A DNA stretch of 64,000 nt from Daucus carota subsp. sativus (lineage: Eukaryota; Streptophyta; Magnoliopsida; Apiales; Apiaceae): assembly GCF_001625215.2 (NCBI RefSeq), contig NC_030382.2, positions 28,940,610-29,004,609 of the forward strand, given 5' to 3'. Shown piece by piece: positions 22,986-34,082 of the stretch; the first letter of the stretch is position 1; every line of letters begins with the position of its first letter. The translations under genes and the position numbers were made by a program. Under the pieces are notes generated by a model. That model searched no databases. It saw only the letters and a program-made list of their open reading frames with translations, and had not been told where the DNA came from.

Positions 22986-24165
22986 GGATTTGGTGTATGT
23001 TTGTACCCAGATTTTACAGGCGTCAGGACACGACGTGAACTGCACTGACACGACGGGAAGTACTGGCGACAAGACATGTAGTGGCAGATGGATAAGCATG
23101 AAGACTGGGTCTTAACAAACCCACCTTTTTAGGGGGAGAATTCAAATGGAAGTTAGAGAGGTGCCAGGAATATAGGAGGAAGTTACATGCACGTGGGAGT
23201 TAAGTGGAGAGAAAATAGGAGTTGCATATGGGATAGGACTCTTGGAAGACAAGTATATATACGGAGGGCACATTACACTACTTCTAGGTTATCTCTACAT
23301 GCTGCATAATAGACTCTGAGTTATCTTCTACTCATTACATTGTAGTGCAACTCTAAGAGATTATCATCAAGAGACTTCTACACGCCTACAACTTCTTCTT
23401 CTACCTAATACCATTATTTTTCTTACGCATAAACCCCAAACCAAGCCCAAGATATACAAATTGATACACACACATATATACATATATTAACATACAAGGA
23501 TTTCTCTTCTTCAACTTATATCAGCTGAGTTACACATCTTCATCTCCCTCAAATCATTCTGCCGACGGGTACATAGAGGTGTCGACGGGTGCACACTGCT
23601 GTTGGACGGGTGCATGCTGCTGTCGGACATGAACTACTTCTGAAGCCGACGTCTGCGTATTTTTGTACTTGTATCTTGCTTTTATCATACTTGTAAGCTG
23701 ATGTTACATCATTATAGTGGATATTTGGCTGGGACATTCCCACCCGCGGTTTTTAACCTTTTACAAGGGGTTTTCCGCGTCACCAAAATTGTTTGTGTTC
23801 TTGTCTTTTGCTCTCTATTCGATATTCATCTATTTGATCTACTAAACATTCATACATTAAACACTTACTCCATTGTTATAGAAATTAAATAGGCTTGGCT
23901 TTTAACCCCGCAAATTTTGGTAAAAACAGGTGTTTGACTGGTTGCTCGTTCTGGACTTGATTCATATTGACAGCAGCATATCTATGGGCTGAGAATACAC
24001 TGGTTCTAGTTGGTGACTTTAAAATTCAGTAATATGAAATATAATTTTCATATGGTGTTAGAAGTTGAGTTTTAGCATACATGTTTGAAAAGAGACCATG
24101 CAACTATTAAATTGATCGAGAGAAATTATTACACGCCACAAAGGTTTCCTTTAGGAATCTTAAGT
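22986..24165 (+). mobile_element. Probable copia-like LTR fossil
   Basis: This block interrupts SAUR flank that is continuous at 18340-18420. It has a TATATATA box (about 23265), then AAGGGGTTTTCCGCGTCACC (about 23764), a motif I associate with the downstream half of large copia LTRs. No coding region survives and the exact ends are not clear. Confidence 0.45.
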
Positions 24166-24987
24166 ATCCAAGACTGCAGGCTGTTCCTTCGATTTTAGGC
24201 ATCTAGAAGATTTTCTGATTACAATGAGACAGCAGATTTTCTTGTGTCTTGGCTACCTGCTGCATGTAATTATATATGATTTAAACTGTGATGTCAAGTC
24301 TGGTCAGAGTTGAAAAGTTAAACTTATCTACCCAGAACAATTAAATGATGTTCTTGATAAAAACAGCAAATTTCAGATGCAATGATTGAGGAACGAAGAC
24401 AGGTTTACATATTATCTTGTAGGTACTAAAATGAAAAAAAAGGGAATGAAACGTCTGGCTTACATGAAGACTACAAAAAAACCTGCACAACTGAAATTGG
24501 AGGGTGAGTCTGTCAGCTATTAGAGTGAAATTGAATAAACATGTTATTTGCATCCATCCAAAGAGTTCTCGGTAATTCCAGGATAGCAATATGTATGAAT
24601 GAATAGATACTTATTAACTAAGCAAAAGAAATTCTTCACTGATGATTTCTAAAAAAACATATTTCTGTGTAATGAGATGGTTACTTTGATCTTCCCTAGG
24701 TTACCAGATGGAAGTGGATTGACTAGTATACATTACAAACTGGAACCTTGCAAAATTGTTAGTACCAGATAATAGCTATTTCAAATAAAAAAGTACTTAC
24801 AAAGATATATAATACCTAAAAGATTAAAGATTGCAGAGATCAAATCCATGTAGAAATTAATGTGATCAAATTACAATTAAAGTATCAGCTATTGCTCTAC
24901 CTAAAAGATTTATATGGGAGTCATATATAAAATTTCTGGACTAGTTTACAAAATTTGTACACTATCTAACAACATATATATAAACTC
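24166..24987. other. 3' flank of SAUR 24988, no gene
   Basis: Duplicate of 18400-19361. The open frame at 24341-24589 is not conserved in the other copies. Confidence 0.55.
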
Positions 24988-25275
24988 TCATAATCTGTTC
25001 AACAGATCAATGAAGGTGTCTTCTTTGCATGGAATTGTCAGGCCTCCTTCAGGATGACTAAACCCAAATTCTTCCTCAGCTTGACTTAACAGGTCTTGGA
25101 ATGTGGGCTCGTTTAAGTAAGAGATCGGAACTACAAATCTTCTTCTTTTGTTCTCCCCAACATAAACTGCAATACATCCTTTAGGGACATTTGTACTACG
25201 ATCAAGATTCTTTAAGGAAAATTGTCTGTTGAGAATTTGCTTGAGATTAGTGATATGAGGCACACGAACACCCAT
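24988..25275 (-). CDS. SAUR: SAUR protein, 95 aa (MGVRVPHITNLKQ type)
   Basis: [20 protein letters not shown] lead, VPKGCIAVYVGENKRRR (Lys in place of Gln), then an intact core to TIPCKEDTF and LLNRL. The frame stays open 71 codons upstream, but that stretch contains the TATA box and the leader and is not in frame in all sister copies, so the conserved MGV start is used. The promoter has CACATG at 25486-25491 and a reverse TGTCTC at 25553-25558. Confidence 0.93.
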   Translation of the reverse strand: MGVRVPHITNLKQILNRQFSLKNLDRSTNVPKGCIAVYVGENKRRRFVVPISYLNEPTFQDLLSQAEEEFGFSHPEGGLTIPCKEDTFIDLLNRL

Positions 25276-26037
25276 GATGCTCAAGAAAAATTGAAACTTC
25301 AAAGGATAATCTTCGGGGATTATGGAGAATACAAGAACTTCTGCAGATGGTAGGCTTAGACCCTCAATTAGACTTGATTTTGTGATGAATTTGGTTGAGG
25401 ATATCACAGTTTTTATATGGAAATAGCAAGTAATGAGCGGTTGATCAAAATGCAGATTGAGTGGAACAGATGCATTAGGCAATAGCACATGCTATTCTCT
25501 TTCAAAGGCCACACATATTTAAGAGTAATGCTAGGACTTGAATGTCTGTTGAGAGACATCATGTCCTACAAATCTGGACCTTATATTTTGTCATTTAAAT
25601 TTAGGTTTTATGCGTATAGTGGAGTTAAGACAGAATATAACACAATATATACGGATATGAACAAGGTACAAAAAATTTGGGTGGAAAGTCCTCACTTTGC
25701 CTGGCAAGCAAGGTAGCAAATTTTAAGTTCTTAGTTTTTGTGGTCAGTATTTCTGGGTGGGACAGACAAGTTAGGTACTCATGTGATAGTGTTTTCATTC
25801 ACCTATCCTAGCTGTTTATTTTGTGTAGTAGGAAACACCTGATACAAGTTGTTATATCCATGAAAGAAAGGGCAGATTTATGTAAGAAACAGATTATCAG
25901 ACTTACTACACAACTTTCTGATTGTTCTATATAAACACATAATTAAGCTCACTGGTCTAAAGTCTTTTCCATAAAACTATACAAGTCCTAGTGTTTATCC
26001 AGTTTCCTGAACTCTTCTCTGAAAGATCTTTGGTGTC
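25276..26037. promoter_or_regulatory. Promoter of SAUR 24988 and upstream flank of the 26038 remnant
   Basis: The leftmost 215 bases hold the leader, TATA and CACATG block for 24988. The right end (TATATAAACACATAATTAAG near 25931, then CTTCTCTGAAAGATCT) matches the promoter of 60523. Confidence 0.55.
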
Positions 26038-26106
26038 ATGGGTATCCGTATGCCTCCTATTACCAATCTCAAACAAATCCTTATCCGCTCATCTTACTCT
26101 TTAAAT
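26038..26106 (+). pseudogene. SAUR 5' fragment fused to reversed SAUR promoter
   Basis: ATGGGTATCCGTATGCCTCC opens MGIRMPPITNLKQILIRSSY. After about 23 codons the sequence switches abruptly to the promoter/leader of the - strand SAURs (CTCTGGGGATAT near 26118, as upstream of 19362). A deletion or template switch between a + and a - gene explains it. Confidence 0.7.
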
Positions 26107-26642
26107 CTCTGGGGATATGGAAACTTCTGCAGGTGGAAGGCTTAGACCCTTAATTACACTTGATTTTGTGATGAATTTGGCAGAGGATATCACAGTTTTT
26201 ATATATTCATTTAAAGAGATATATTCATACATTCACCTGAATTAAGCTAAAATTTTGTAATTTCCCTGAAAAGCCTTCCAATCTAATAAAAATTAAAATA
26301 GATACCTTATATACAAATTTTATAAGAAGTTAACAGAAACTACCCTAAAAATTTCACATTCTACCTCAGAGATCAGGGAAGTCAAGTTTTAAGGTGTTTT
26401 TCGTTAACAGACTGAGACTGGTATTTTTACGGACAAATAGAATTTGCTAACTAAACGTATTTGAGATAAGAACCGATTACAAAAAATCTACAAGAACGAA
26501 TAATTTCATGTATTCTTGATGCCTAAAAGATTTTCATGGAAAGTCTCAGTCAAATATAAAATGTCTGGACTAGTTCACAAAATTTGTAAACTATCTAACA
26601 ACATTTCAGTAAGTATGTATCTGTACAGATATATATAAGCTC
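26107..26642. other. AT-rich flank, partly duplicated at 62360-62690
   Basis: Motifs TCCAATCTAATAAAAATTAA and ATACAAATTTTATAAGAAGT recur near 62401 and 62435. No gene. Confidence 0.5.
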
Positions 26643-26930
26643 TCATAATATGTTCAAGAGATCAATGAAGGTGTCTTCCTTGAATGGAATTGTGAGGCCA
26701 CCTTCTGGATGACTAAACCCAAATTCTTCCTCTGCTTGACTTAAAAGGTCTTGAAATGAAGGCTCATTTAAGTAAGAGATCGGAACTACAAATCTTCTTC
26801 TTTGGTTCTCCCCAACATAAACTGCCATGCATCCCTTAGGGACATTTGTACTACGATCAAGATTTGTTGAGGTGAATTGGCGGTTGAGAATTTGCTTAAG
26901 ACTAGTGATACGAGGAACATGAATACCCAT
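26643..26930 (-). CDS. SAUR: SAUR protein, 95 aa, with TIPF in place of TIPC
   Basis: Close to 11414 ([20 protein letters not shown] lead, [39 protein letters not shown]). The near-invariant cysteine of GGLTIPC is Phe here, and the last residues are LLNIL in place of LLNRL, so function may be weakened. It is the left partner of a divergent pair with 27704 and has CACATG at 27134-27139. Confidence 0.9.
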   Translation of the reverse strand: MGIHVPRITSLKQILNRQFTSTNLDRSTNVPKGCMAVYVGENQRRRFVVPISYLNEPSFQDLLSQAEEEFGFSHPEGGLTIPFKEDTFIDLLNIL

Positions 26931-27703
26931 GATGCTAAAATCAAAAATTTGTAGTATTCAGGATAAACTCTGCTGATATTAAAATACAAGGACTTTTGCA
27001 GATGGAAGGCTTAGAACTTGAATACAATGGATTATGTGATAAATTTGGTTGAGTTTATAATAGCTATTTTATAGAGCACATAGGAAGTAGTATTGAACAT
27101 TTGATTGAGTGGCACAGATGAATTAGGCATTAGCACATGCTATTCTCTCTCAATGGCCACATATGTTTAAGACTAATGGTAGGACTTAAATGTTTGAGTC
27201 TTGTAGTGTGGATAAGAGAGTATACAAAAATGTTTGAGTCTTGTAGTGTGGATAAGAGAGTATACAAATAATTTGGCTGGAAACTCTTGAGTTTTAGTTG
27301 TGACAGACAAGTTAGGTGCTCATGTGATTGTGTTTTCATTTACCCATCCTAGCTGTTTATTTTGTTGAATTGATGAATCATTTAGTAGAAAACAGTAGCT
27401 GCTGGGGATTAATCAAGCAGACGTAGTAGGGCTTGATGTCTCGCAACACACATAAATCTAATCTTCTTGGTCATATATACTTGTAGCTATCAGAACATAA
27501 TATCATGTGCTAGTGTCTACTGCTTCTTCACCACTCGGATAATATTTCTAATAAATTCTTTGAGTAGTTCTATGTTCTATATATACATATATTTAAGCAT
27601 TCGTAGAATTCATCACAAACTCAATTGCTTCAAGCTTTAAACTTACATTTCCTTGTGTTTCTGTTGTTTCCCCCCAACTTTTCACTAAAAGATCTGTTGC
27701 ATC
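26931..27703. promoter_or_regulatory. Bidirectional SAUR promoter (770 bp)
   Basis: Duplicate of 11702-12493: CACATG (27134-27139) for the left gene; TGTCTC (27437-27442), CATGTG (27504-27509) and TATATATA (27578-27585) for the right gene. It contains a 40-bp tandem duplication at 27191-27270 that the older copy lacks. Confidence 0.6.
27191..27270. repeat. 40-bp tandem duplication in SAUR promoter
   Basis: Two head-to-tail units starting TGTTTGAGTCTTGTAGTGTG, differing at one base. Confidence 0.9.
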
Positions 27704-28111
27704 ATGGGTATTCGTGTGCCTCGCATTGCTAATCTCAAAAAAATCCTCAACCGGTCATCTTTCCTGATAAATCCTGATCTTACTTCAACAATTCCAAAGG
27801 GGTGCTTGGCAGTTTATATTGGGGAGAGGCAAAGAAGCAGATTTGTGGTTGCGGTTTCATACCTGAATTTTCCTGCCTTCCAAGAATTGTTAAGTCAAGC
27901 CGAGGAAGAATTTGGATTCAATCATCCGGAAGGAGGTCTTACGATTCCTTGCTTAGTGGACACATTCAATGAAATTGTAGAATCGGATTATTTTATACAT
28001 ATACATCTAGAGAGCATAGCACCTTCGATCTCATTTGATGAGCTTCAGATTGTAAATTGTAGAATCGGATTATTTTATAAATGCTTATTACATATTTACG
28101 TAGAGCAATAA
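27704..28111 (+). CDS. SAUR: SAUR protein with rewritten C-terminus (135 aa)
   Basis: Sister of 12494 up to [12 protein letters not shown]. There the normal TSRLNRL-stop is replaced by a 26-bp copy of sequence from its own 3' flank (AAATTGTAGAATCGGATTAT, present at 27974 and again at 28056), so the frame runs on through former untranslated sequence for about 40 residues. The core also has [12 protein letters not shown] in place of [12 protein letters not shown], changing two conserved positions. It is probably a decaying copy, although the frame is open and the promoter intact. Confidence 0.75.
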   Translation: MGIRVPRIANLKKILNRSSFLINPDLTSTIPKGCLAVYIGERQRSRFVVAVSYLNFPAFQELLSQAEEEFGFNHPEGGLTIPCLVDTFNEIVESDYFIHIHLESIAPSISFDELQIVNCRIGLFYKCLLHIYVEQ

Positions 28112-28162
28112 AAAACTCTGTTTTTAAAACATCCTTTGACAGATTGATTAATATAGAGCATC

Positions 28163-28210
28163 ACGGTTATTTGTATGTCTGTATTGCTAATCTTGAACAA
28201 ATCTTGACCA
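28163..28210 (+). pseudogene. SAUR 5' scrap
   Basis: GTATGTCTGTATTGCTAATC then TTGAACAAATCTTGACC match the MPRIANLKQILN codons of the 12494 type with changes. No core follows. Confidence 0.45.
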
Positions 28211-28560
28211 GTAATTTTGTTGATATATCTGACATGTAAATGAATTTTAAATATTTATATGCTCCCCTAGTCAGGTTATGACATAAACTCTTATAGTCTT
28301 CGACTCTTCGTTTACATGTTAAGCTATTCTAGTCACTTCCACGCTGCACCATGTTGATAACTGACGAAAATGTTAACATTTAATTTTGTAATTGACCTAA
28401 AAAGAGATCAGATTCATACTGCTTGTACAAAATAACAAAATGAATGATTAATTTGAGTCAAACTGGAAAGGAATGATCAATTTGAGTCAAACTGGAAAGG
28501 AATGATCTACTTGATATATTTGGATGAAACGAGTGACCAACTTGATATTTTTCCTAAAAA
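28211..28560. mobile_element. Derivative of the 13244 foldback MITE, left arm missing
   Basis: Matches 13440-13734 and ends with the same right arm (GAAACGAGTGACCAACTTGA). Includes a 29-bp tandem duplication at 28443-28500 (AATTTGAGTCAAACTGGAAA twice). Confidence 0.55.
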
Positions 28561-30513
28561 AATATCATAGAAATATGGAGTATGAAACTAGCAAGGAATG
28601 GAAGTCGACACAGGAAGAAAGATTGAGCAAAATACAAAGAAATGTTGAGAATACATAGTGGTTTGATTTGATTTCTCTTTGATTCTTTTTCGAGTTGATC
28701 TACACCAAACCTTCTTGTGATCTATGTTGTTTGGTTAATTATCTGTACAGACAATTGTTCATATTATATTATTAATTATCAATGCAGCCACCCCCTATTC
28801 TTTGGAATTTGAGGGTACTTTAGATCCTTTAATTTGATGAACAATAACACAAGCAAACCTGAACAGAACTGCTGAAAAAAGTTCTCCAGTAAATCTCCAA
28901 ATTCTGCAGCAGCATAAATTTAATCATAAGAATTTGCTTAAAATTTACCAAATTATACACAAAATTAGGCAAATGTATGCATAAAATAAGAAGTCAGCAG
29001 AATCACAAACTAAATTCCGTAGATTATAAGAGCATCGGAGTCCATAATACAGATTGCCTACTAAACTTTGCCGCAGAAATTTTATAAATCAATAAGTGTT
29101 CTATGAAGACTTACACAACTAATTTGCTGTAGAATAGACAAAATGTTCCTCAAACAAAAAATTAAAAATAACCCTAATATCAGAATATCATTCAACTGCC
29201 TTCATAGACATTGATACATCCTTAATCCTTTGATGTGAGATTGCTAGTTAAAACAAAAGTTAGTATTTGGCGGGCTAGATTGTGGATAATACATGACATG
29301 TCCTTGTAAAAAAAGAAATTTAAAGAAAGGACAAACTTATAGGAGATATTAAAACCTTCACAATAAACGGAAGATGGACAACAAAAGAACTTTTAAGAAA
29401 ATATTCAGAATCCAGGAATAGGCTACTAGTAAAGTTGATCCCCGACCTTTCCTAATGACAAGGTCTGTGGTTCATATCCACACTCCACTTCGCTTTGAAG
29501 TCCCGCGTTATAAGCATGCATGTTTTTATTCCTTTGCCTCAACCTTAAGGTTTATGTGATGGAACCTTGCAAGACTATTTCAACTGTTGATGATTAGCAA
29601 CTTAAGAAGCAGAATCATATCGTTCCGCCATAAAGTTGAATGGCAATAAAATAATGATAATTAGTCTGCAAGTTCAAATTACAAAAGTTAGTCTGTAATC
29701 AGAACCTAAAACAGCCTAAAATAATATAGAAAAAAAAGGGTGCCTAAATTTAACTGAACTGCTTTCTTAAAAATGGCAGTACATCTCCTTTAGTCTCAGA
29801 TTTTTACAGCTTGTGCAATCACATATGCACATATCTAAAATTTTATGAGGCTCGTGGTTCGTGATGTTAAATGAGACCTTGGTTGTCAGAACTGTGCTGC
29901 TGCTACTGGACATAAAAGAGAACTGTATTATTGTTTGCTGCTATATTTATCGGAATGTTTAACATAGCATACTTCATTCAGAGAATATAGAATATGAGAT
30001 TGACTCCTAAAATTGACAAAATCTTGACAGCAGATGCAATACAAATCTGGAAAAAAAGCGCATAAAAAAAAGTTGCGGACTAATGGGAAAAACTTTAGCA
30101 TTCAGAATATTATGTAGACATATCACAAAACAGAAAATCCTCATATTCTGCAAACTATGCTAAAATCTGCAGTAAATCTCTGAATTATGCAGAAACCCAG
30201 ACTCTATTTCTCTTAAGTTCTTTTGGATTATATCGAGAAACTAAGTTGATCGAAAAACCTTTATCTCGCACATCTACTTTCTGTAATTCGACTTTAAAAA
30301 CAAACTAAAAATTGCACATTTTTCTCCTTTTTACCCTTAACAAAAACATTTCATGAATATCCATCAAGTCTATAATAATTAAAATTTCAATAGTAGAAAT
30401 TAACTTATATACTTGCTTATGCGGAGAACGGATTATAGGTTAGTTTCTAACTAATTAATCAATATATTTCCTTGTATAATTTAATTTATAGGTCATTTAT
30501 TTTCATGAATATT
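28561..30513. other. AT-rich intergenic, partly duplicate of 13735-14290
   Basis: 28561-28860 and 29300-29550 match the block after the foldback element at 13.7-14.3 kb. The part 28870-29290 and 29560-30490 is low-complexity AT-rich DNA with no coding frame I can support. Confidence 0.5.
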
Positions 30514-30759
30514 CTTCAAAAGGCTAGGAACCTGCCCACTGGCTCCATAGCCAACACAGGTAGGTAATTCGGAGTCTCGGACTAACCGAGCGATAAGACC
30601 CGGTGGGTGGGAACTTCCTTGCGATACGCACGGATAGGAACCCGATCCCCTTTCTTCTGTCTCTTCAACTCGGGTGAACGTCAGGGAGCTGGTGAGGTTC
30701 GAACCCATGACCCTTTGGATCAAAGCAAGGCCCCGTTTCCACTGGGACAGCTCTCACAC
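30514..30759 (-). mobile_element. tRNA-derived SINE, 246 bp, with 17-bp target duplication
   Basis: Read on the - strand it starts GTGAGAGCTGTCCCAGTGGA (A-box-like TGTCCCAGTGG) and has a B box in GGGTTCGAACCTC about 50 bases in, as in polymerase III SINE heads. A body with no coding sense follows, to a tail near 30514. Flanking TTATTTTCA[T/A]GAATATT at 30497-30513 and 30760-30776 agree at 16 of 17 bases. The open frames on both strands here are chance. It is not a working tRNA gene: no cloverleaf can be completed. Confidence 0.8.
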
Positions 30760-30776
30760 TTATTTTCAAGAATATT

Positions 30777-31099
30777 GCTTTACATCAAATCAAGTTAAAA
30801 TTTTATAATTTCGATAAAAACCCTTGAATTGGAAATAATTAAAAGAAAAATAACTTACATAAAAATTTAAGATAATTATGCAAAAAAATACCCCAACAAT
30901 TTGATATTCTACGTCGAGGATAATTTAAGTTTCAAAGCAAATAAATATTTATGTTTTTATCATATTCACAGATGGACTTTGCTGTTTAATTGAGTATATA
31001 CATATAGTATGTATGAGTTTATAACCAGTGATACAGAACACCTTCAAGAAAGAATAATTTCAAGAATTAACACTCAAATTTTTTTTAGTACTGCAATTC
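30777..31099. other. AT-rich stretch, no gene
   Basis: Nothing beyond AT-rich sequence is seen between the SINE and the next SAUR fragment. Confidence 0.5.
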
Positions 31100-31184
31100 A
31101 TTTCTCATACAATGCTCAAGCAAGAAGTGAGTTAAAGGAACATGTCTACTCTACATGGAATAGTAAGACCACCTTCTACATGAT
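31100..31184 (-). pseudogene. SAUR C-terminal fragment, psi-subfamily
   Basis: Matches the last 25 or so codons of 14309-14603 ([14 protein letters not shown] region, reverse strand), then joins the module X upstream region at ATCAGATAAAGATTTCAAG. The 5' three-quarters is deleted. Confidence 0.6.
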
Positions 31185-31185
31185 C

Positions 31186-31647
31186 AGATAAAGATTTCAA
31201 GAGAGACTAGCACATGGGTCTGTATTTATGTTACCCTACTGCTTCTTGTACCACTAAATACATGCTTCAGACAAGGATTAGAATGTTGATTTTATGTTTG
31301 ATTATGTTAAAAATTCAAATAACTGGACACCTAACTATTAAAGGCAGAGCTATCAGACAACTAAGAAATTTGATTATCCTTGGTATTTGTAGGGCAAGTT
31401 GTGTCTTGGTAAGCAGAGAATATATCCCAAACTCCTCCAACCTTGCTATACATTCTCTATTTGTAGGACATCACCATGTGCTACTGACTTATTATTTCGT
31501 TTTCATTGTTCAAGAAACCTTCTATATAAACATAGGGACTTTGACATAAATCAACACAAGCATACAAGCAAACCTTCATTTCTTTTATCAAGCATCGTCT
31601 CATCCTTTCCTTCTCGACATCCACTTTAAAAATACCAACTTAGAAAC
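31186..31647 (+). repeat. SAUR module X, copy 4, promoter part
   Basis: CATGTG at 31475-31480 and TATATAAA at 31523-31530, as in copies 1 and 2. Confidence 0.7.
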
Positions 31648-31941
31648 ATGGGTATCCGCATGCCTCGTATTCCTCATGTCAAGAAAATCTTTCAGGGGTC
31701 TTCTTTGGCAACTACAGCAGTTTCAGACATCCCAAAGGGCTGCTTGGCAGTTTATGTTGGGGAGAGCCAAAGAAAAAGATTTGTTGTTCCAATTTCATAC
31801 TTGGCTGAGCCTGCCTTCCAGGACTTGCTATGTCAAGCTGAGGAAGAATTCGGTTTTGATCATCCAGAGGGGGGTCTTACAATTCCCTGCAGAGAAGATG
31901 TATTTACAGATCTCGCCTCAAGCTTGAGAAGAAAATCATAG
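31648..31941 (+). CDS. SAUR: SAUR protein, 97 aa (MGIRMPRIPHVKK type)
   Basis: Third near-identical member with 6720 and 9758. It differs by SSLATT for SSFATT and SDIPKG for SDVPKG. All domain motifs are present to the RRKS end. Its module is truncated on the left by the fusion to the SAUR fragment at 31100, but the core promoter is complete. Confidence 0.95.
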   Translation: MGIRMPRIPHVKKIFQGSSLATTAVSDIPKGCLAVYVGESQRKRFVVPISYLAEPAFQDLLCQAEEEFGFDHPEGGLTIPCREDVFTDLASSLRRKS

Positions 31942-33287
31942 AGAAGAACATAATCAAAAAAGTAGTTTAGAAATTTTTTGTAAGCTAGTAGGAGATAAGT
32001 TAGAATAGGTTGGACCAAAGGCATAATTATGCAAATACTTTCTTCTGGTATCTCATGGAATCATTTTCAATGAGGAAGATCATTACTTAAAATTTTGTAA
32101 AATATTAAACTATATACTTCCCATTATAATTTTATGATCTAACTATGTTGTTTGCAAATAACTTCCTATCTGTAATCAGTTCCACGTTATTCTCAAATTG
32201 ATCGAAATTGGCATATAAGATTGTGTTAACAGATAAATTTATTGAAAATCGATATGGGAGAAAGAAGCCTCTTATCTTATATTCCTATATTTCAGAAAGA
32301 ATTAGTCAGAACCTATCTACAGTTGCTCTGTGATCATATTTACTGTGAATACTAAATTGATCAAGCATCGACCTGCATAAACATACAATTCTCCTGTATT
32401 TCCATCGCGAAGATCATTGCATAAAAAGCGGTCAATTTATAAACAATCTATATCTCCTATTATATCCTTTGACCGGATTATTTAGCTTGATTGCCTTCCT
32501 CATTTACATCATTTCCACATAATTCAGCAATTAAATCAACAGTTGCATCTAATTGTGTGTAAGAAGTATGGTTTCATGAAGAACTTGAATGTCTTTTCCC
32601 TATATATGGTTTCTCTCTGACATTTGTTTCTTTAGAGGGAATTGATCTTTTCCCTATATATGGTTTCATGAAGAACTTGAATGTCTTTCCCTATATATTT
32701 GTTTCTTTAGAGGGCATGCCGAAAACACTTTAAAAAGGTAAAAACAATATACTAATTTTCTTTTGGACTGTTCTGTAGAAGGATATGTTCATTAAACCTT
32801 TTCTGACAGTCAATTTATTTCTGGTGGTTTCTATTTCTTCATGTTTTATCTCTTAGGTAGAAAAAACATTGTCACATGAAGACCTAATATGTGAAACCCG
32901 CCATAAAATTATTGATGACATAATATGCAAATTGTAGGACATCACGTGTTTATGTATACCATTTCAAGATAATGTCACTTTCTGTAATCTATTGTGGATG
33001 ATTTGGGTAGAGATTTGATAAGTAGGGGCATGCTGTCTTGCAACAGACAGAGAAGTCATTCTATCACTCATAAATACATGTAGCTATTGAAAGAGAAAAT
33101 CATGTGCTATTGTCTAATGCCTCTTCACCACTTGAAGTACAAATTGATGAACTGTTCAATATTTTCTATTTTTGTATATAAATACATAACAGGGCATTAA
33201 TAAATTCATCACAAACTCAATCATCTAAAGTCTTCACCATACAAGTTCTTTTCTTTCTCCATATTCTCTAAACAATCTAGGAGTATT
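31942..33287. other. 3' flank of 31648 and promoter of 33288
   Basis: Module X flank runs to about 32380, then unique DNA with an imperfect local duplication (CCCTATATATGGTTTC and TTTGTTTCTTTAGAGGG recur at 32600-32715), then the 17788-type promoter with CATGTG at 33101-33106. No gene. Confidence 0.55.
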
Positions 33288-33518
33288 ATGGGTATTCATA
33301 TGCCTCGTGTTACTAATCTCAAGAAAATCTTTAACCCGTCTTCTTTCTTGATAAGTCCTGATTATACCTTAACAGTTCCAAAGGGGTGCTTGGCAGTATA
33401 TATCTTGGAGAAGCAAAGAAGAAGAAGACTTATCAAGAAAGAAGACGGGTTAAAGAAGAAGGGGGATTGTCTATTACATTACAAACTAGAACCTTCCAAA
33501 ATTGTTAGTACCAGATAA
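33288..33518 (+). pseudogene. SAUR pseudogene ending in an inverted copy of itself
   Basis: The 5' half matches 17788/56210 ([37 protein letters not shown]). At about 33426 it switches to ACTTATCAAGAAAGAAGACG and onwards, the reverse complement of its own codons at about 33330-33356. It then jumps to the 3' flank of the - strand SAUR (CAAAATTGTTAGTACCAGAT). The frame stays open to 33518 by chance, but the second half of the SAUR domain is gone. Gly of YIGE is Leu. Confidence 0.85.
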
Positions 33519-33794
33519 TCTGAAGTGAGGTTAATGAATGTTTTCTCTACATGGAAAAGCCACTTCAGACTATAAAGACATGGAATGTATAAAGCTACTT
33601 ATATATATTTCAAATAATAAGTACTTATAAAGACATATAATGACTACATACTGATTGCAGAGATCAAATCCATGTAGAAATTAATGTCTCAAATATAAAA
33701 TTTCTACCTACAAGATTTATATGAGAGTCATATATAAAATTTCTGGACTAGTTTACAAAATTTGTACACTATCTAACAACATATATATAAACTC

Positions 33795-34082
33795 TCATAA
33801 TCTGTTCAAAAGATTAATGAAGGTGTCTTCTTTGCATGGTATTGTGAGGCCACCTTCTGGATGACTAAACCCAAATTCTTCCTCAGCTTGACTTAACAGG
33901 TCTTGGAATGTAGGCTCGTTTAAGTAAGATATCGGAACTACAAATCTTCTTCTTTGGTTCTCCCCAACATACACTGCAACGCATCCCTTAGGGACATTTG
34001 TACTACGATCAAGATTTTTTAAGGAAAATTGCCTGTTGAGAATTTGCTTGAGATTAGTGATATGAGGCACACGAATACCCAT
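33795..34082 (-). CDS. SAUR: SAUR protein, 95 aa (MGIRVPHITNLKQ type)
   Basis: [20 protein letters not shown] lead, [17 protein letters not shown], intact core, [16 protein letters not shown] end. The open frame extends 68 codons upstream through the promoter, but the conserved start is taken. It has CACATG at 34284-34289. It is divergent to 34902 and lies only about 280 bases from the broken 33288 copy because the usual 1.3-kb spacer was deleted. Confidence 0.94.
   Translation of the reverse strand: MGIRVPHITNLKQILNRQFSLKNLDRSTNVPKGCVAVYVGENQRRRFVVPISYLNEPTFQDLLSQAEEEFGFSHPEGGLTIPCKEDTFINLLNRL

Noticed and set aside
25276-25488. 71-codon N-terminal extension in frame with SAUR 24988 (and 68 codons before 33795)
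   Set aside because: The stretch includes the TATA box and leader, and the frame is not kept in sister copies 19362 and 57558. Treated as a chance open promoter.
30607-30798. Open frames and a tRNA-like B box, possible tRNA gene
   Set aside because: The B box sits in a 246-bp unit with target duplications. No complete cloverleaf; it is a SINE.
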